Shown here piece by piece: positions 35,801 to 45,800 of a stretch of DNA of 64,000 nt. The position numbers and the translations under genes are program-made. The notes under the pieces are model-generated. The model was not told the origin of the DNA, made no database searches, and saw only the letters and a program-made list of their open reading frames with translations. The stretch comes from Callaeas wilsoni. Its lineage: Eukaryota; Chordata; Aves; Passeriformes; Callaeidae. Position 1 is the first letter of the stretch; the number at the start of each line of letters is the position of its first letter. The stretch is from NCBI GenBank assembly GCA_013398955.1, contig VWPU01008482.1:62001-126000 (forward strand), in the 5' to 3' direction.

Positions 35801-36064
35801 GCTCCTGCTGAGAGTGGCAGGAGCTGTGCTGAGCCGGGAGAAGTTCACGCAGAAGGAAGCACGAGCAGAGGCAGCCAGGACAGGAGCCTCCGGGGTAAAT
35901 GTTTATGGTCTCGCAGAGTCCCGCTTGCACACCGGACAAACGTGCCAGCGAGCAGCTCCGGTGAGCGCAGCCCGGTGACACGGTGCCGGCCGCGCTGAGC
36001 TGACACGTTCCTGAAAGCGCTCTGGCGGCAGACGTGTGACACGCGGTCTGTGCTTCGTTCACAG

Positions 36065-36259
36065 CTTCGACGTGGAAAATGGCCCCTCCCCAGGCCGCAG
36101 CCCGCTGGACCCGCAGGCCAGCTCCTCATCGGGACTCGTCCTGCACACGACGTTCCCGGGCCACAGCCAGCGCCGGGAGTCGTTCCTGTACAGATCCGAC
36201 AGCGACTATGACCTCTCACCAAAGACCATGTCCAGGAACTCCTCCCTCCCGAGTGAACA
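36065..36259 (+). CDS. PDE4B: PDE4B exon, first common long-form exon, start of UCR1 (195 bp)
   Basis: The acceptor is TTCGTTCACAG ending at 36064 and the donor is CA|GTAAGC at 36260. The exon opens with one base that completes a Cys codon begun upstream, which fits the known long-isoform junctions ending in Cys (QEC and HTC before FDVEN). It then reads 64 codons beginning [10 protein letters not shown] and ends with the first two bases of a Gln codon. Residues 36-40 (36171-36185) are RRESF, the PKA consensus by which cAMP signalling activates long PDE4 forms; its Ser codon is 36180-36182. [13 protein letters not shown] follows, the hallmark of UCR1. Against mammalian PDE4B as I recall it, there are small changes: SSSS for SSSA, HTTF for HATF and KTM for KAM. 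Third positions are GC-rich. There are no stops or frameshifts. Confidence 0.96.
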
Positions 36260-37229
36260 GTAAGCATCAATTCAGCTCCTGTTTTACACTTTCTGTGCTG
36301 CTCTAATCCCCAGAGCTCTGTTAAGAGGAGCTTTTGAGTGATAACTCGCACATTTCGTAGCTGGAATGCACAAAACAGGTGCTGATCCAACATCGTCTCC
36401 CATCCCATCCTTCAAATATTCCCATTTTTTCCAGAATTTAGCAGAAGAGCTTTCAAAGCCATATCCTGGAATGATAGGGAAGTTGTGCTGTACTTTTGTT
36501 TACAGTATTGCTGTTCTCCATCCTGTTCTGGAGGCTGTTCCCTAGAACGGAGTGGAAAATGAGCTGAGACAGATGGCTGAGCTCGAGAGGATCAATACCC
36601 GCAGAGTGCTCTGGATTCCCAGCCCTTTATTTTGAAAGGCACAGTTTAAAGTTTTAAAGTGGCCATTAAGCTGTAAAAAAAGTGCTCGTAAAAAGAAGTG
36701 GAACTGTTACGAAAGTTTTGTCGTGGAATGGAAATCTGAACATTAGCCAGATCCACGAGAATTCAGCAAGAAAATATCCCTGCTGTGAGTTAAAACAGAG
36801 TAAATATTTATTGAAGGAACCACTTCAAATTATGCAAATAGTGTTTGGGTGGGTTGTAACAGCTCCCAGCAGTGTGCTGGGGTGGGGGAATCCTATAATT
36901 TCCCCCAAATTCGTGGCTGTCTACAGCTGAAATGTCCATCCGCTGTGGGCATCGAGGCTCTGTTGGCACTTGGGAGAGTCTCCATCAGTGTGGAGACCAT
37001 TTTAATTAAACTGCAGACTTAATAGCACTGATAGCCAAGTTGGGACGAGGGGATGAGCTCTGTGGCAGCACAGCAGGGACAGTTCCTCTTTGGAGGGGTC
37101 CAGCACTGATGGGCACCTCTCCAGAGGGTCCTGTGGCAGCCTGGAGCCGCCTCTGCTGCCCTTTATTAGTGCATCCTGTTATTAATTATGGGATTCATAA
37201 TAGAATTGACTACAACGCTGCTCCTAAGA
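36260..37229. other. PDE4B: PDE4B intron, first part of the 1826-bp intron
   Basis: The intron begins GTAAGC. No gene, RNA or repeat is recognised before the CR1 copy at 37230. Confidence 0.7.
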
Positions 37230-37546
37230 GTGCCTAAAGGGGCTCCAGGAGAGCTGGAGAGGGACTGGGGACAAGGGATGGAGGGACGGGACACAGGGAA
37301 TGGCTTCCCACTGCCAGAGGAAAGGTTAGACGGGAGATTGGGGAGGAATTCCTCCCTGTGAGGGTGAGGAGACTCTGGCACAGGGTGCCCAGATTTGCTG
37401 TGGCTGCCCTGGATCCCTGGCAGTGCCCAAGGCCAGGCTGGACAGGGCTTGGAGCAGCCTGGGACAGTGGGACGTGTCCCTGCCATGGCAGGGGTGGCAC
37501 TGGATGTGCTTTAAGATCTCTTCCAACCCAAACCCTTCAATGATTC
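37230..37546 (+). mobile_element. CR1 LINE 3' portion inside a PDE4B intron
   Basis: CCTAAAGGGGCTCCAGGAGA, GACACAGGGAATGGCTTCCC, CTTGGAGCAGCCTGGGACAG and CTCTTCCAACCCAAACCCTT are followed by an octamer-like CAATGATTCTATA end. It is in sense orientation relative to PDE4B. Confidence 0.93.
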
Positions 37547-37754
37547 TATACCCTGCCGTCTCTCAGTCAGGTAAATCATACAGAATTTTCCATACACGCA
37601 CAAGTACCATACATAATACAAAAAAAAAAAAAAATCCCTCTTATTGCTGCAATGGTGTATTTTGCTCAGAACTTCTGCTCAAATCTTCCATGATGAAAAC
37701 AGCCGGACAAAACCCGGCGTCTGAACAAGATTAAAGACTGCGACAGAGATCAAC

Positions 37755-37858
37755 AAAAGCCAGGAAATTCAAAGGTGACCTTTCCCCGCACCACTACGGT
37801 TGGTTTTTTTCCACCGCGGTGTGAGCGTGAGCCTTAACTTTTGAATTTCCTGGCTTTT
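37755..37858. repeat. 19-bp perfect inverted repeat, 66-nt loop
   Basis: AAAAGCCAGGAAATTCAAA (37755-37773) is the exact reverse complement of 37840-37858. The 66 bases between are partly self-complementary, including GGTTGG and CCACCGCGG flanking a T7 run. It lies 228 bp before the 37-bp exon. It could be a remnant of a small inverted-repeat transposon or an RNA hairpin; no known element was recognised. Confidence 0.8.
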
Positions 37859-38085
37859 ATTGCCTGGCGTTCCCAGTCCGAACGCTTGCTCCAGCCGGTT
37901 GTTTTGGATATACACGGTGACCTTTCCATTAGGAAGAAGTTTTTATGTGGTATTAACTAAATGCTGTGTGGGTTCGTTCGTGAGGAAAAGCTCCTTGGGA
38001 AAACGCTCATTCCCTGAGGTGAATTTCACTCTGTTTGAAGGTAAATTTATAAAGAAGTTTATACATTTTCTCTGTTTTTCCTTAG

Positions 38086-38122
38086 GCATGGCGACGACCT
38101 GATTGTCACACCTTTCGCCCAG
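38086..38122 (+). CDS. PDE4B: PDE4B exon, UCR1 microexon (37 bp)
   Basis: A polypyrimidine tract and TTTTCCTTAG precede it, and the donor is CAG|GTGAGT at 38123. The first base completes the Gln codon of the previous exon. The remaining 36 bases encode HGDDLIVTPFAQ, the invariant middle of UCR1. The length of 37 bp is what I recall for this exon across PDE4 genes. The next intron is only 87 bp (38123-38209), so this exon and the following one lie almost together. Confidence 0.96.
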
Positions 38123-38209
38123 GTGAGTTGGTGGCGTATTGGCCTCTAAAATGGTTTTTATGAAGCACTAAAGCAGAGAAGATGACGCCTGCGGTTTTGT
38201 CTCCCTCAG

Positions 38210-38280
38210 GTGCTGGCCAGCCTAAGAAGCGTGAGGAACAACTTCACGCTCCTCACCAATTTACACGGCACCTCCAACAA
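38210..38280 (+). CDS. PDE4B: PDE4B exon, end of UCR1 and start of LR1 (71 bp)
   Basis: The acceptor is TCTCCCTCAG ending at 38209 and the donor is AACAA|GTAAGCC at 38281. The exon begins in phase 0 and encodes VLASLRSVRNNFTLLTNLHG then TSN, ending with two bases of a Lys codon. This is the C-terminal hydrophobic half of UCR1, followed by the start of the variable linker LR1. The NLHGTSNK ending identifies PDE4B; PDE4D has a different linker. Relative to the mammalian sequence I recall, FTIL is FTLL here. A CpG-rich patch and an octamer satellite follow closely in the intron. Confidence 0.96.
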
Positions 38281-38319
38281 GTAAGCCTGGTTTTTTAAGC
38301 TACTTTCTTTCACAAGAGG

Positions 38320-38458
38320 AGCCGGCGGGGGCTGAGCAGGGGCGGCGGCGGCGGCCGGGGAGCCGCGGCTGCGGTGCCTCAGGCTCCGCCATGGCCTCAC
38401 GGCTCTGCCGCCGTGTGCGCGGGACGCCAGGGGGCGCCATCTCCTCTCCCCTCACGGC
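38320..38458 (+). promoter_or_regulatory. CpG-rich patch with CTCF-like motif
   Basis: A GGCGG-rich, CpG-dense stretch begins about 40 bp after the 71-bp exon. It contains GGGACGCCAGGGGGCGCCA at 38421-38439, which agrees with the vertebrate CTCF consensus as I recall it at about 15 of 19 positions, including the CCAGGGGGCGC core. Binding is inference. Confidence 0.45.
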
Positions 38459-39020
38459 GTCCGTCCCCTCATCCCCTCATTCCGTCATCCCCTCATTCCC
38501 TCATCCCTTCATTCCCCTCCTTCCCTCATTCCCTCCTCCCCTCCTTCCCCCCATCCCCTCATTCCCCTCCTCCCCTCACCCCCTCATTCCCCTCCTTCCC
38601 CTCACCCCCTCATCCCCTCATTCCCTCATTTCCTCATCTCTTCATCCCCTCATTTCATTTCCTCATCGCCTCATCCCCTCATTTCATTTCCTCATCTCTT
38701 CATCCCCTCATTCCCCTCNNNNNNNNNNNNNNNNNNNNNNNNNNNNNNNNNNNNNNNNNNNNNNNNNNNNNNNNNNNNNNNNNNNNNNNNNNNNNNNNNN
38801 NNNNNNNNNNNNNNNNNNNNNNNNNNNNNNNNNNNNNNNNNNNNNNNNNNNNNNNNNNNNNNNNNNNNNNNNNNNNNNNNNNNNNNNNNNNNNNNNNNCC
38901 CCGCATCCCCTCATCCCCTCATTCCCCTCATCCCCTCATTTTCTCATCTCTTCATCCCCTCATCCCCTCATTTCCTCATTTCCTCATCTCTTCACCCCCT
39001 CATTCCCCTCATCCCCTCAG
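38459..39020. repeat. Octamer satellite (ATCCCCTC/ATTCCCTC) with assembly gap
   Basis: The array is a pyrimidine-rich set of 8-mers such as ATCCCCTC, ATTCCCTC and ATTTCCTC on both sides of an N run at 38719-38898 (180 N). The true length is unknown because the gap falls inside the array. It sits in the 4496-bp PDE4B intron. Open frames across it are artefacts. Confidence 0.95.
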
Positions 39021-39127
39021 CCCTCAGGTCCTCCCTGAGGAGCCAACGGTGTGTTTCCTCTCGTGCGATGTCCACCGTGTATCACTGGGGCCGTTTGGGG
39101 CCCCACACCACAATAAAGAACCATTGA

Positions 39128-39545
39128 GGGGTTGGAGAGTGAGAAGGGAACAGATCTGGGGAAGGGGCTGGAGCCCCAGGAGAGGCTGAGGGAGCTGGGC
39201 AAGGGGCGCAGCCTGGAGAAAAGGAGGCTCAGGGGGGACCTTGTGGCTCTGCACAACTCCCTGACAGGAGGGGGCAGCCGGAGGGGTCGGGCTCTGCTCC
39301 CAGGGAACAGGGACAGGAGGAGAGGGAACAGCCCCAGGCTGGGCCAGAGGTGGTTTATTTGAATATCAGGAAGAGTTCTTTAATAGAAAAGTGTTGTTCA
39401 GCCCTGGCACAGCTGCCCAGGGCAGTGGTGGAGTCCCCATCCCTGGCAGGATTTAAAACAGTGTGGATGTGGCGCTCAGGGACGTGGGTCAGTGGTGGCC
39501 TTGGCAGTGCTGGGTTGGACTTGGTGATCTCAGAGGTCTCTGAGA
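39128..39545 (+). mobile_element. CR1 LINE 3' portion
   Basis: GGGGAAGGGGCTGGAGCCCC, GGAGAAAAGGAGGCTCAGGG, CAACTCCCTGACAGGAGGGG, AGTGGTGGAGTCCCCATCCC and GTCAGTGGTGGCCTTGGCAG are present. It is in sense orientation in the PDE4B intron and the same subfamily as the copy at 63003. Confidence 0.93.
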
Positions 39546-39647
39546 CCACCTTGCCACCTTGGCTATTCCATAGGTGCCCAGCTCGGAGCAGAGGCAACCT
39601 CTCTGTCCAGTCAAGCCCTGCATTTCCACCACTGTTTCACAGAGCAG

Positions 39648-39787
39648 TAATAATCCCAGAATTGTCCGAGTTGGAAGGGATCTGGTAGAATCAAGTCCAA
39701 CTCTTAACTGAATGGCCCATAAAGGCATCAAACCCACAACCTTGGTGTTATCAGCACCAGGCTGTAAGCAGCTGAGCCAATCTCACG
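39648..39787 (-). mobile_element. tRNA-Ile-headed SINE with CR1-like tail (TguSINE1-like)
   Basis: Read on the minus strand, 39780 to 39713 resembles tRNA-Ile. The A box is TGGCTCAGCTGC (39768-39779). The anticodon stem-loop is GGTG-CTGATAA-CACC, with anticodon position GAT at 39750-39752. The B box is GGTTTGATGCC (39724-39734), and TATGGGCCA closes the acceptor side. GAGTTGGACTTGATTC and GATCCCTTCCAACTCGGACA follow, a CR1 3' end that the CR1 machinery would use for priming. From memory this fits TguSINE1 of zebra finch; a bird-wide relative is possible. Box mismatches mean it is not a functional tRNA gene. Confidence 0.85.
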
Positions 39788-42776
39788 TGAATTGTTCACG
39801 GCCAAAGGGCAGATGCCAAGGGGGGCACCCCAAGCGTGAGGCTCTGGGGACAAGGATTGCCCAGCAGCCACATCCTGGAGCTCGACTCCGAGGGGGCTGT
39901 CCAGAGAACTGAATCCCACATCACTTCCTTTGACACGGATTGCTCTGAACGAGGAAGGTGATGCACTCAGGAGGAGGATGTTGTTTTTTCTACCTGCTGA
40001 ACAGGAGAAACCAAACAAACTCCTCTTTTACGCCTTTGTCCGGAACCATCATTTCCCCTTGGCTATTTATACTGAGCTAGTCATCGTCATCCTCTGGCCT
40101 GCTTTGCCCCGGGAGAGCTGTTTTGCCTCAAACCAACATCATTCATTCCTGGCGAGGGCTGGAGTGCACCCACCCATCCCACTGATCCCACCCTGGGCCT
40201 GGCAGGCGCTGCTCGCTCCGAGCGTCCCACTGGCTCCAGAAGGGAAGGATGAGGTACAGGGATGCATCCCAGCGGGACACCGTGGGCTTGCTCCGCGCTG
40301 CAGGGGTGAGTGGCATCACCTGGGTGCCCACCATGAGCTCACAATCTTTATTTTACATAAAGCCCAGCATTTTATCCAGGCGTGAAGTTTTCCTCCTGTT
40401 GATTCCCGCTGGCAAATTTCGATGGGAAGGAACCACCGCATTCCAAGATGGAGGTTAATAAAAAACCAGATGGCTTAAATATTCCCTTTTTTTAAGCTTT
40501 GCTTTTCTGGACAGCCCGGGCATTTTGGCAGTTCCTAATGAGGAATCTGAAATTGGACAGGGCCGGAAGGAAACGAGGGCGTAACCTGTGGGACACACAG
40601 GCATCTTACAGTGTCCTTTGGAAAACGTTCCCATATTTGATCGAGGCACAAGATCATTTGCCCAGCCAAAGTAAAAGCCATTAAAGTTTTAAACCATCCC
40701 ATGCCAAACATCCCAGTCTGTGGCGGAATGTGCTTCCAGGTGCCGCGGAGCTTCCCGCACAGTTTCCAAAGAGCTCTGCTGGGTTACAGCCGTGTTGCCA
40801 GCTCATGATTTTATCATCTGTCTCATGATATGTGATATTTTACTGAAACTTCTGCTCTGGGGATCATGAGAATCTCAGCTTTTCTTTAACCCCTCCTCTC
40901 TCTTTTCCTCCTCCTCCACCCCTCCTGGCCCGAGCAAGGAAAAAGAGGATGCTGTCCCACATATTTGCTGGAAAATATGAATGTTAAGGCCTGGAGGAAA
41001 AAACAACAACTGGCAGTCATATTTTTCGGACTTTAACGTCAGGGTTCTTGAGGCAGTTTCCTGATTGGAAAAGAGGAGAGGATGATTAATGGGTTTGGAG
41101 TGCCGGAGTTTGGCAATTGCAGGCCAGGACGCGGTCGGAAAGCATCCGGAGCCTGCTCCTTGGAATACCCTGCGGCAGGAGGGAAGGAGCGGGCAGCGGG
41201 AGCCGCGTCCACTGGAGCACGGTGGTGGCTGAGAAAGGACAGCGCTGTCAAAACCCAGAGCTCCAATCCTGCGCCCTGGCCGCCTGGAAAACAGGATGGG
41301 CACGGCCGGCACGTGGATTTGAGGATGGCGGGAGCGGTGCCGCCTCTGGAGCGGGGAATACCCTACGGAACAGCAGCTCATCCCTCCCCACCCCCCAAAG
41401 GCATGTCTGTGCAGCTCAGGCTTTGGAGATCCCTGGAGCATGGATCCCTCGGTTCTGGGAGTGCTGCAGCCGTGGCGTGGTGTCCCTGTCGGGGAGTTTC
41501 TGTTTTTTAGAGATTTCAAGATTTGGCTTTTCAAAGGCTCAGCAGAGGCAGGTCGGGGCACATCTGCAGGGAACTGAGCACCCAGCGCGTGTGCCCTGTG
41601 CTGAACCCTTCAGAGAACCCGGGTCCTGCGCCTCCTGCCAGAGCAGCCTTTGAATCCCAGGGAGGCTCCTGCCGGGAGCAGGCTGCGGAGCCCGGCGGGT
41701 CGGAGGGCTGGAAGCAGCGCTGGAATTGCGCTCCTTCCACGCAGATCTCACCTGGGCAGCGAGGCCTTCCCGGAGCACTTCTGAAGAACCCCCCGGAGCT
41801 ACAATTGCAGCACCATTGAGCCGCTCTGCCTGCTTTGATTTGAGCTTCAAAGGAGAGCTGGCGAATAATGGATGTTGCAGTTCAGTGGCTGACTCCGAAA
41901 TTTGGGGTTAGGAAGGAGGTTGGCCAAGGGAGAGTGTGGGGAATCTGGCTTCAGTTAAAATGGATCCAAACTTCTTAGCGAAGCAGAAGCCCAAAGTTTC
42001 AATTTTGGTCAGTCTGAAGTACTGCAGTCAACCCAAACTGAAGTATCTTGATTTTGGTGTCAACTCTTTTTAACTCCTTTGAAAAACAAGCCTCTGATGA
42101 TGGTTTCAGCTTGAAAAATTAAGTTTTGTTTGGCAAGTCTCCCAGGGAACTGTGTTGACATTTGGAGAGAATCCGCACCTTTTTCCAGTCAGACCCTGTT
42201 GGCCTGACTTGAACCAATTTTTTCAAATAGCTTTTGGCCCCTCCAAAATCCAGGAATTGCTGCTGAAATTGTTGCTCAGAGTCCAAAAAGTGTCCTTCAG
42301 CTGTTTCAGAGCTAAACAATAGTGACTGCAGCATCTTCTTCCTCGCTTCAGGAGCAATTCCAGTGTTAACTGGAGGGTTTAAAGGCACTTTTCTGACCTT
42401 AGCTATGGCACTGCCTTGCAGCAGTTTGACATCAGGGTCCATTCCAGACTCTGCAGGGAAAAGCTTTATGGGAAAAGCTTTACCATGGGGGAGCCACCAG
42501 AGCCTGGCCCTTGCTGCCTTCAGGCATATTTTGAGAAAAGTTGCAAAGGCAGCATGGGATGGTGGCACATTTCTCCTCATTTCCAGCACGTGGAACAGGC
42601 AGGGAACATCCATCTCTGGCTTTTCCTAACACCTCTATCAATACTGCTCAACAAATCGTTGTGGAGTGTTTGGGTCTCTTTGGGAGAATGAAAAAAGATT
42701 TTTTAACTGAGGGAGCTGGCAGGGGTTGGAAAGCTAAAATCCTACCTCCTGACAGAGTATGCTTTATCCCTCTTAG
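39788..42776. other. PDE4B: Remainder of the 4496-bp PDE4B intron
   Basis: No further exon, RNA gene or named repeat was recognised. A mildly CpG-rich stretch lies at about 41100-41740. The intron ends in the acceptor TCCCTCTTAG. Confidence 0.6.
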
Positions 42777-42826
42777 GAGATCTCCAGCCACGAGTCAGCC
42801 ACCTGTCTCCAGAGTGAACCTGCAAG
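42777..42826 (+). CDS. PDE4B: PDE4B exon, LR1 linker exon (50 bp)
   Basis: The acceptor is TCCCTCTTAG ending at 42776 and the donor is CAAG|GTACGTG at 42827. One base completes the Lys codon from the previous exon. The exon then encodes RSPATSQPPVSRVNLQ and ends with one base of the following Glu codon, matching the known phase into EESYQKL of UCR2. The mammalian counterpart I recall is RSPAASQPPVSRVNPQ, so A-to-T and P-to-L changes are seen. Being short, it was confirmed by phase on both sides and by the peptide match. The next expected exon (113 bp, with LDWCLDQL) was not found before the window ends, so the downstream intron is over 21 kb. Confidence 0.94.
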
Positions 42827-45800
42827 GTACGTGTGGGATTTGGGGATCGGCTGCCGGGCCAGATGCACACAGCATTTATTGCCCAGTTTTGCTCACAGCT
42901 GCTTCTCTGCCCCCTCCCCGGTGCAATTCTGAGTTCCTCCTGCAAAACCAATAGGAGGGAACTATCAGGCTCCAAATATTGTTATTTTAATCGTTTGGTT
43001 TGGGGTTTCTGCTGGTATATTAGCACAGGAGATGAACATGATTCTGGTTTGATAGTCATGGCCACAGCGGCTGCTGTTCTTGCGAGTCCCTGTGCGCACA
43101 GGCCTGGACAAGCCCCAGCCTCCGAGCCTTGAACAGGCTCAGACACAGCTGGATCGGTTTTTTATTCTGTTTATTTCAGTTTGTTTCCATGTGATCTGTG
43201 TACTCGAACCTTTCCTGGGTGAGATTTCCTTGGCTTCCTGCTGGGAAGGGGGTGCCAGGACAAGGTGGGGTGGGCAGCACCGTGAGGGCTGCTCAGGCAG
43301 GAGGAAGGATGAGGGTGAGCAGCAGAAACTGGTTACTTAGGACGGGTTTATTTGTTTTAACACCTGGGTTTAGCCAAGCTGAGGGTCTGTAGAGCCCCGC
43401 TCAGGATCAGAGCTGGCCCCACTTGCACTAATTCAAAGGTTGCTCCAGAGAGAAGGAGATAAGGTTTGGAGCTGTGCCCATTTGTAAGGTTTAATCTCAG
43501 CCTTTCCAATAATGACATGCTTGGAGGGACTAATAAAGCTTAATTTTCACAGCGTGTGAAGCCTGGATAATATAATTTCCTCTCCTGCTGTGCGTTATTT
43601 ATTCTCAGGGGACACACAGAGTCCTGGACACTTCCAGATTAGGTTCCTCCAAACTTGTTAATGGGAGGTGGAAACCTCTGATGCAAAAACAAAACCGGAC
43701 AACACAATCTTAAACTCCTTCTCTTTCTGTCAGAGCCAGCAGGAATGCAGCTCATCACCTGATTCAAAGCTGGGTCTAGCAAGGCTTTGAATTTGTGCCT
43801 GTGTGAAAAAAAAAAGAAAAAAATCGTGGAAAATTTCCTAGGCTTTCCATAGATCTGTTTATGTAAGTTAGACAATCTAATAACGAGGAGAGAATGCCCT
43901 TCCAGGAATTTTTAGGTTCATTTTCTTAACACTTTCCGTGGAAAAAAATTGCTCTGAACTTTTTAACACTTTGGGGATATTTTTCTACAGTATTTCCAAC
44001 GTGAGCTATAGGACACTTGGTACTTTTTAGCTGATCCAAGCTTCTAATGCTGGGAATACATGAAAATTCCTTTTGGAATGAAGTGTTTGACACACGGAAT
44101 TGTAGAGCAAGTTTTGTGTTACCTTGTAAAGGTTGGATTTGTGGCACCTCAAGTAAATAGGTTTTTAACCACAAATCTTAACTGCTTTTAGGTGAAATCT
44201 TCAAATAAAATTTTAAAGAGTGAGTTGGATCATTACAACTTAAGTAAATTGTGACATTTGTAGATAAGAAGGAGATGCTTTTTTTGAGATTAATAAGAAA
44301 GGATGTTATTTCCTTCATAAAACCAGCCAATATTGACATTATTGGTAGAAAATCCTGGGGTTCTTGGTTAAGTTCAGGTGATTGCCTTCCTCTGCCTCTC
44401 CACAGCCACTGTCACACTGAATTCCTTTCCAGGCAGCAGAAAGCAATCACAACCCTTGACTTTCTAAGGAAGTTTCCATTTAAATGCAGCAAGAATAGAG
44501 ATTTTTAAGGAATTTTTTTCAGTGTTTGCACCTTTTTTTCCCCTCTTGACGGCTTCTGCTTTGGAAATTATGAACGGAAGGAGAGATTTTCCTATCAGAC
44601 CCCTTCCAGCTCTGTGCCAGTGGCTGAGAGGATGCAGAGTGTTTTTCCTGAAGGTTTTGCAGAAGGAAGCGGTCGTGTTTTGATTGGGACTAGGCTGCCT
44701 CACATCTCTCTAGATAAAAGACCGTGTTTGGAATGAACTGGGTTTAGATTCTCGAGATTTGTCGAAGCTCGGAATTTGATTTTAACCCTCCTGTGTCACC
44801 CCTTGGTTCACGGCTTTACCACCATCCCCTGGCATCACTGTGAGCTCCTCGTGCACGTCTCCTTTGATTTGTCATTAGTGGGGTGATTTATATCCTGTTC
44901 TGAGAAGCACAGAACTCAGGGTTTAAAGCAGACCAGCCTGCATTAATAAAATTACCCTGGAGGGAGGCAAATTACATCCAGCATTTGCACTGCGAGGAAT
45001 ACACGCCAGCTGTTTACTCCAGCTGGAATATTCCAGGATTTTCCAAGCAACAACGGCCAAATCTGTTGCTGGTGTTGCATCACTGAGGACCCAGGCCCGT
45101 GGTGAAATAAATGAGCTGTGCTGAAATGGGGAAATTCTTTTTTGCTTTCATTTTCTTAAAAGTGGGAAAACTTCTGGCCGGGTTTTTCCTGGGACAAAGG
45201 GCTTTGAAAGGCACTGCTGGTGTCACTGTGAATTTCAGAGCTTTCTTAACCTTGCAAGCACAGCCAGAGAAGGAAGGGGAATATGGATTGGACATCCTGT
45301 GTTTTGTCCTTGGTATCAGCTGAAGTAAATCTGGCAGATTTTTCCTGTTATTTTGTTACAACTGCAGCTCACAGGAACGCGCAAAATTGCTTTTATGCAT
45401 TAACTGAGAAACCATAACATGGAAATACAAAGCCATAGCAAAATGCATCAATCCTTAATTAGGTGTGAGGCCCCAGCTGGGCAGGATGATGGGAATGCTG
45501 TGGGGTTCCTGCGCCGTCCGTGGCATCCCCAGCAGCTGCCAGGGCCGGGGCAGGGACGGTGCTGCTCAGCCACCTCTGGGTTACAGAAACAATGGGAGAC
45601 ACAGTGTCACGCAGCGTCCCGGAGGTTTCTTTCTCCCGATGTTTCTTTCTCCTGTTGCCCTTTGTTTCTGCTGAGCGTGGCCTCTGCCACAGTTACTTTC
45701 GGTGACCTTTGTGCCACCTTGGGCTCAGGAATCCATCAGCGCCTTCCCTTCTCCATCCAGCTCTCCCCTCCCGTGGCCCCAGTGAAAGGTCTGCAGTTCC

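Larger units (their letters stand above)
36065..42826 (+). other. PDE4B: PDE4B locus segment: four spliced exons of UCR1 and LR1
   Basis: This span holds four exons whose splice phases join in one frame. The product is part of the regulatory half of the cAMP-specific 3',5'-cyclic phosphodiesterase 4B. In the family, UCR1 and UCR2 interact, mediate dimerisation of long isoforms and restrain the catalytic domain; PKA phosphorylation of UCR1 relieves this. PDE4B is preferred over the paralogues because of [20 protein letters not shown], the SLPSEQHGDDLIV junction, NLHGTSNK and the SQPPVSRVN linker. From memory, PDE4D has FDVDNG, SDIHGDD and an unrelated linker, and PDE4A has SEAHAEDLIV. Introns are 1826, 87 and 4496 bp. 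The N-terminal isoform exons and the UCR2 and catalytic exons lie outside the window. Confidence 0.95.

Noticed and set aside
1..36064. PDE4B1 or PDE4B3 isoform-specific N-terminal exons
   Set aside because: No frame matches the known N-terminal peptides ending in Cys before FDVEN.
38374..39189. Long + strand open frame across the octamer satellite
   Set aside because: It is an artefact of the pyrimidine octamer repeat and of 180 N bases read as open codons.
39713..39780. Functional tRNA-Ile gene
   Set aside because: The A and B boxes have mismatches and a CR1 tail follows, so it is a SINE head and not a tRNA gene.
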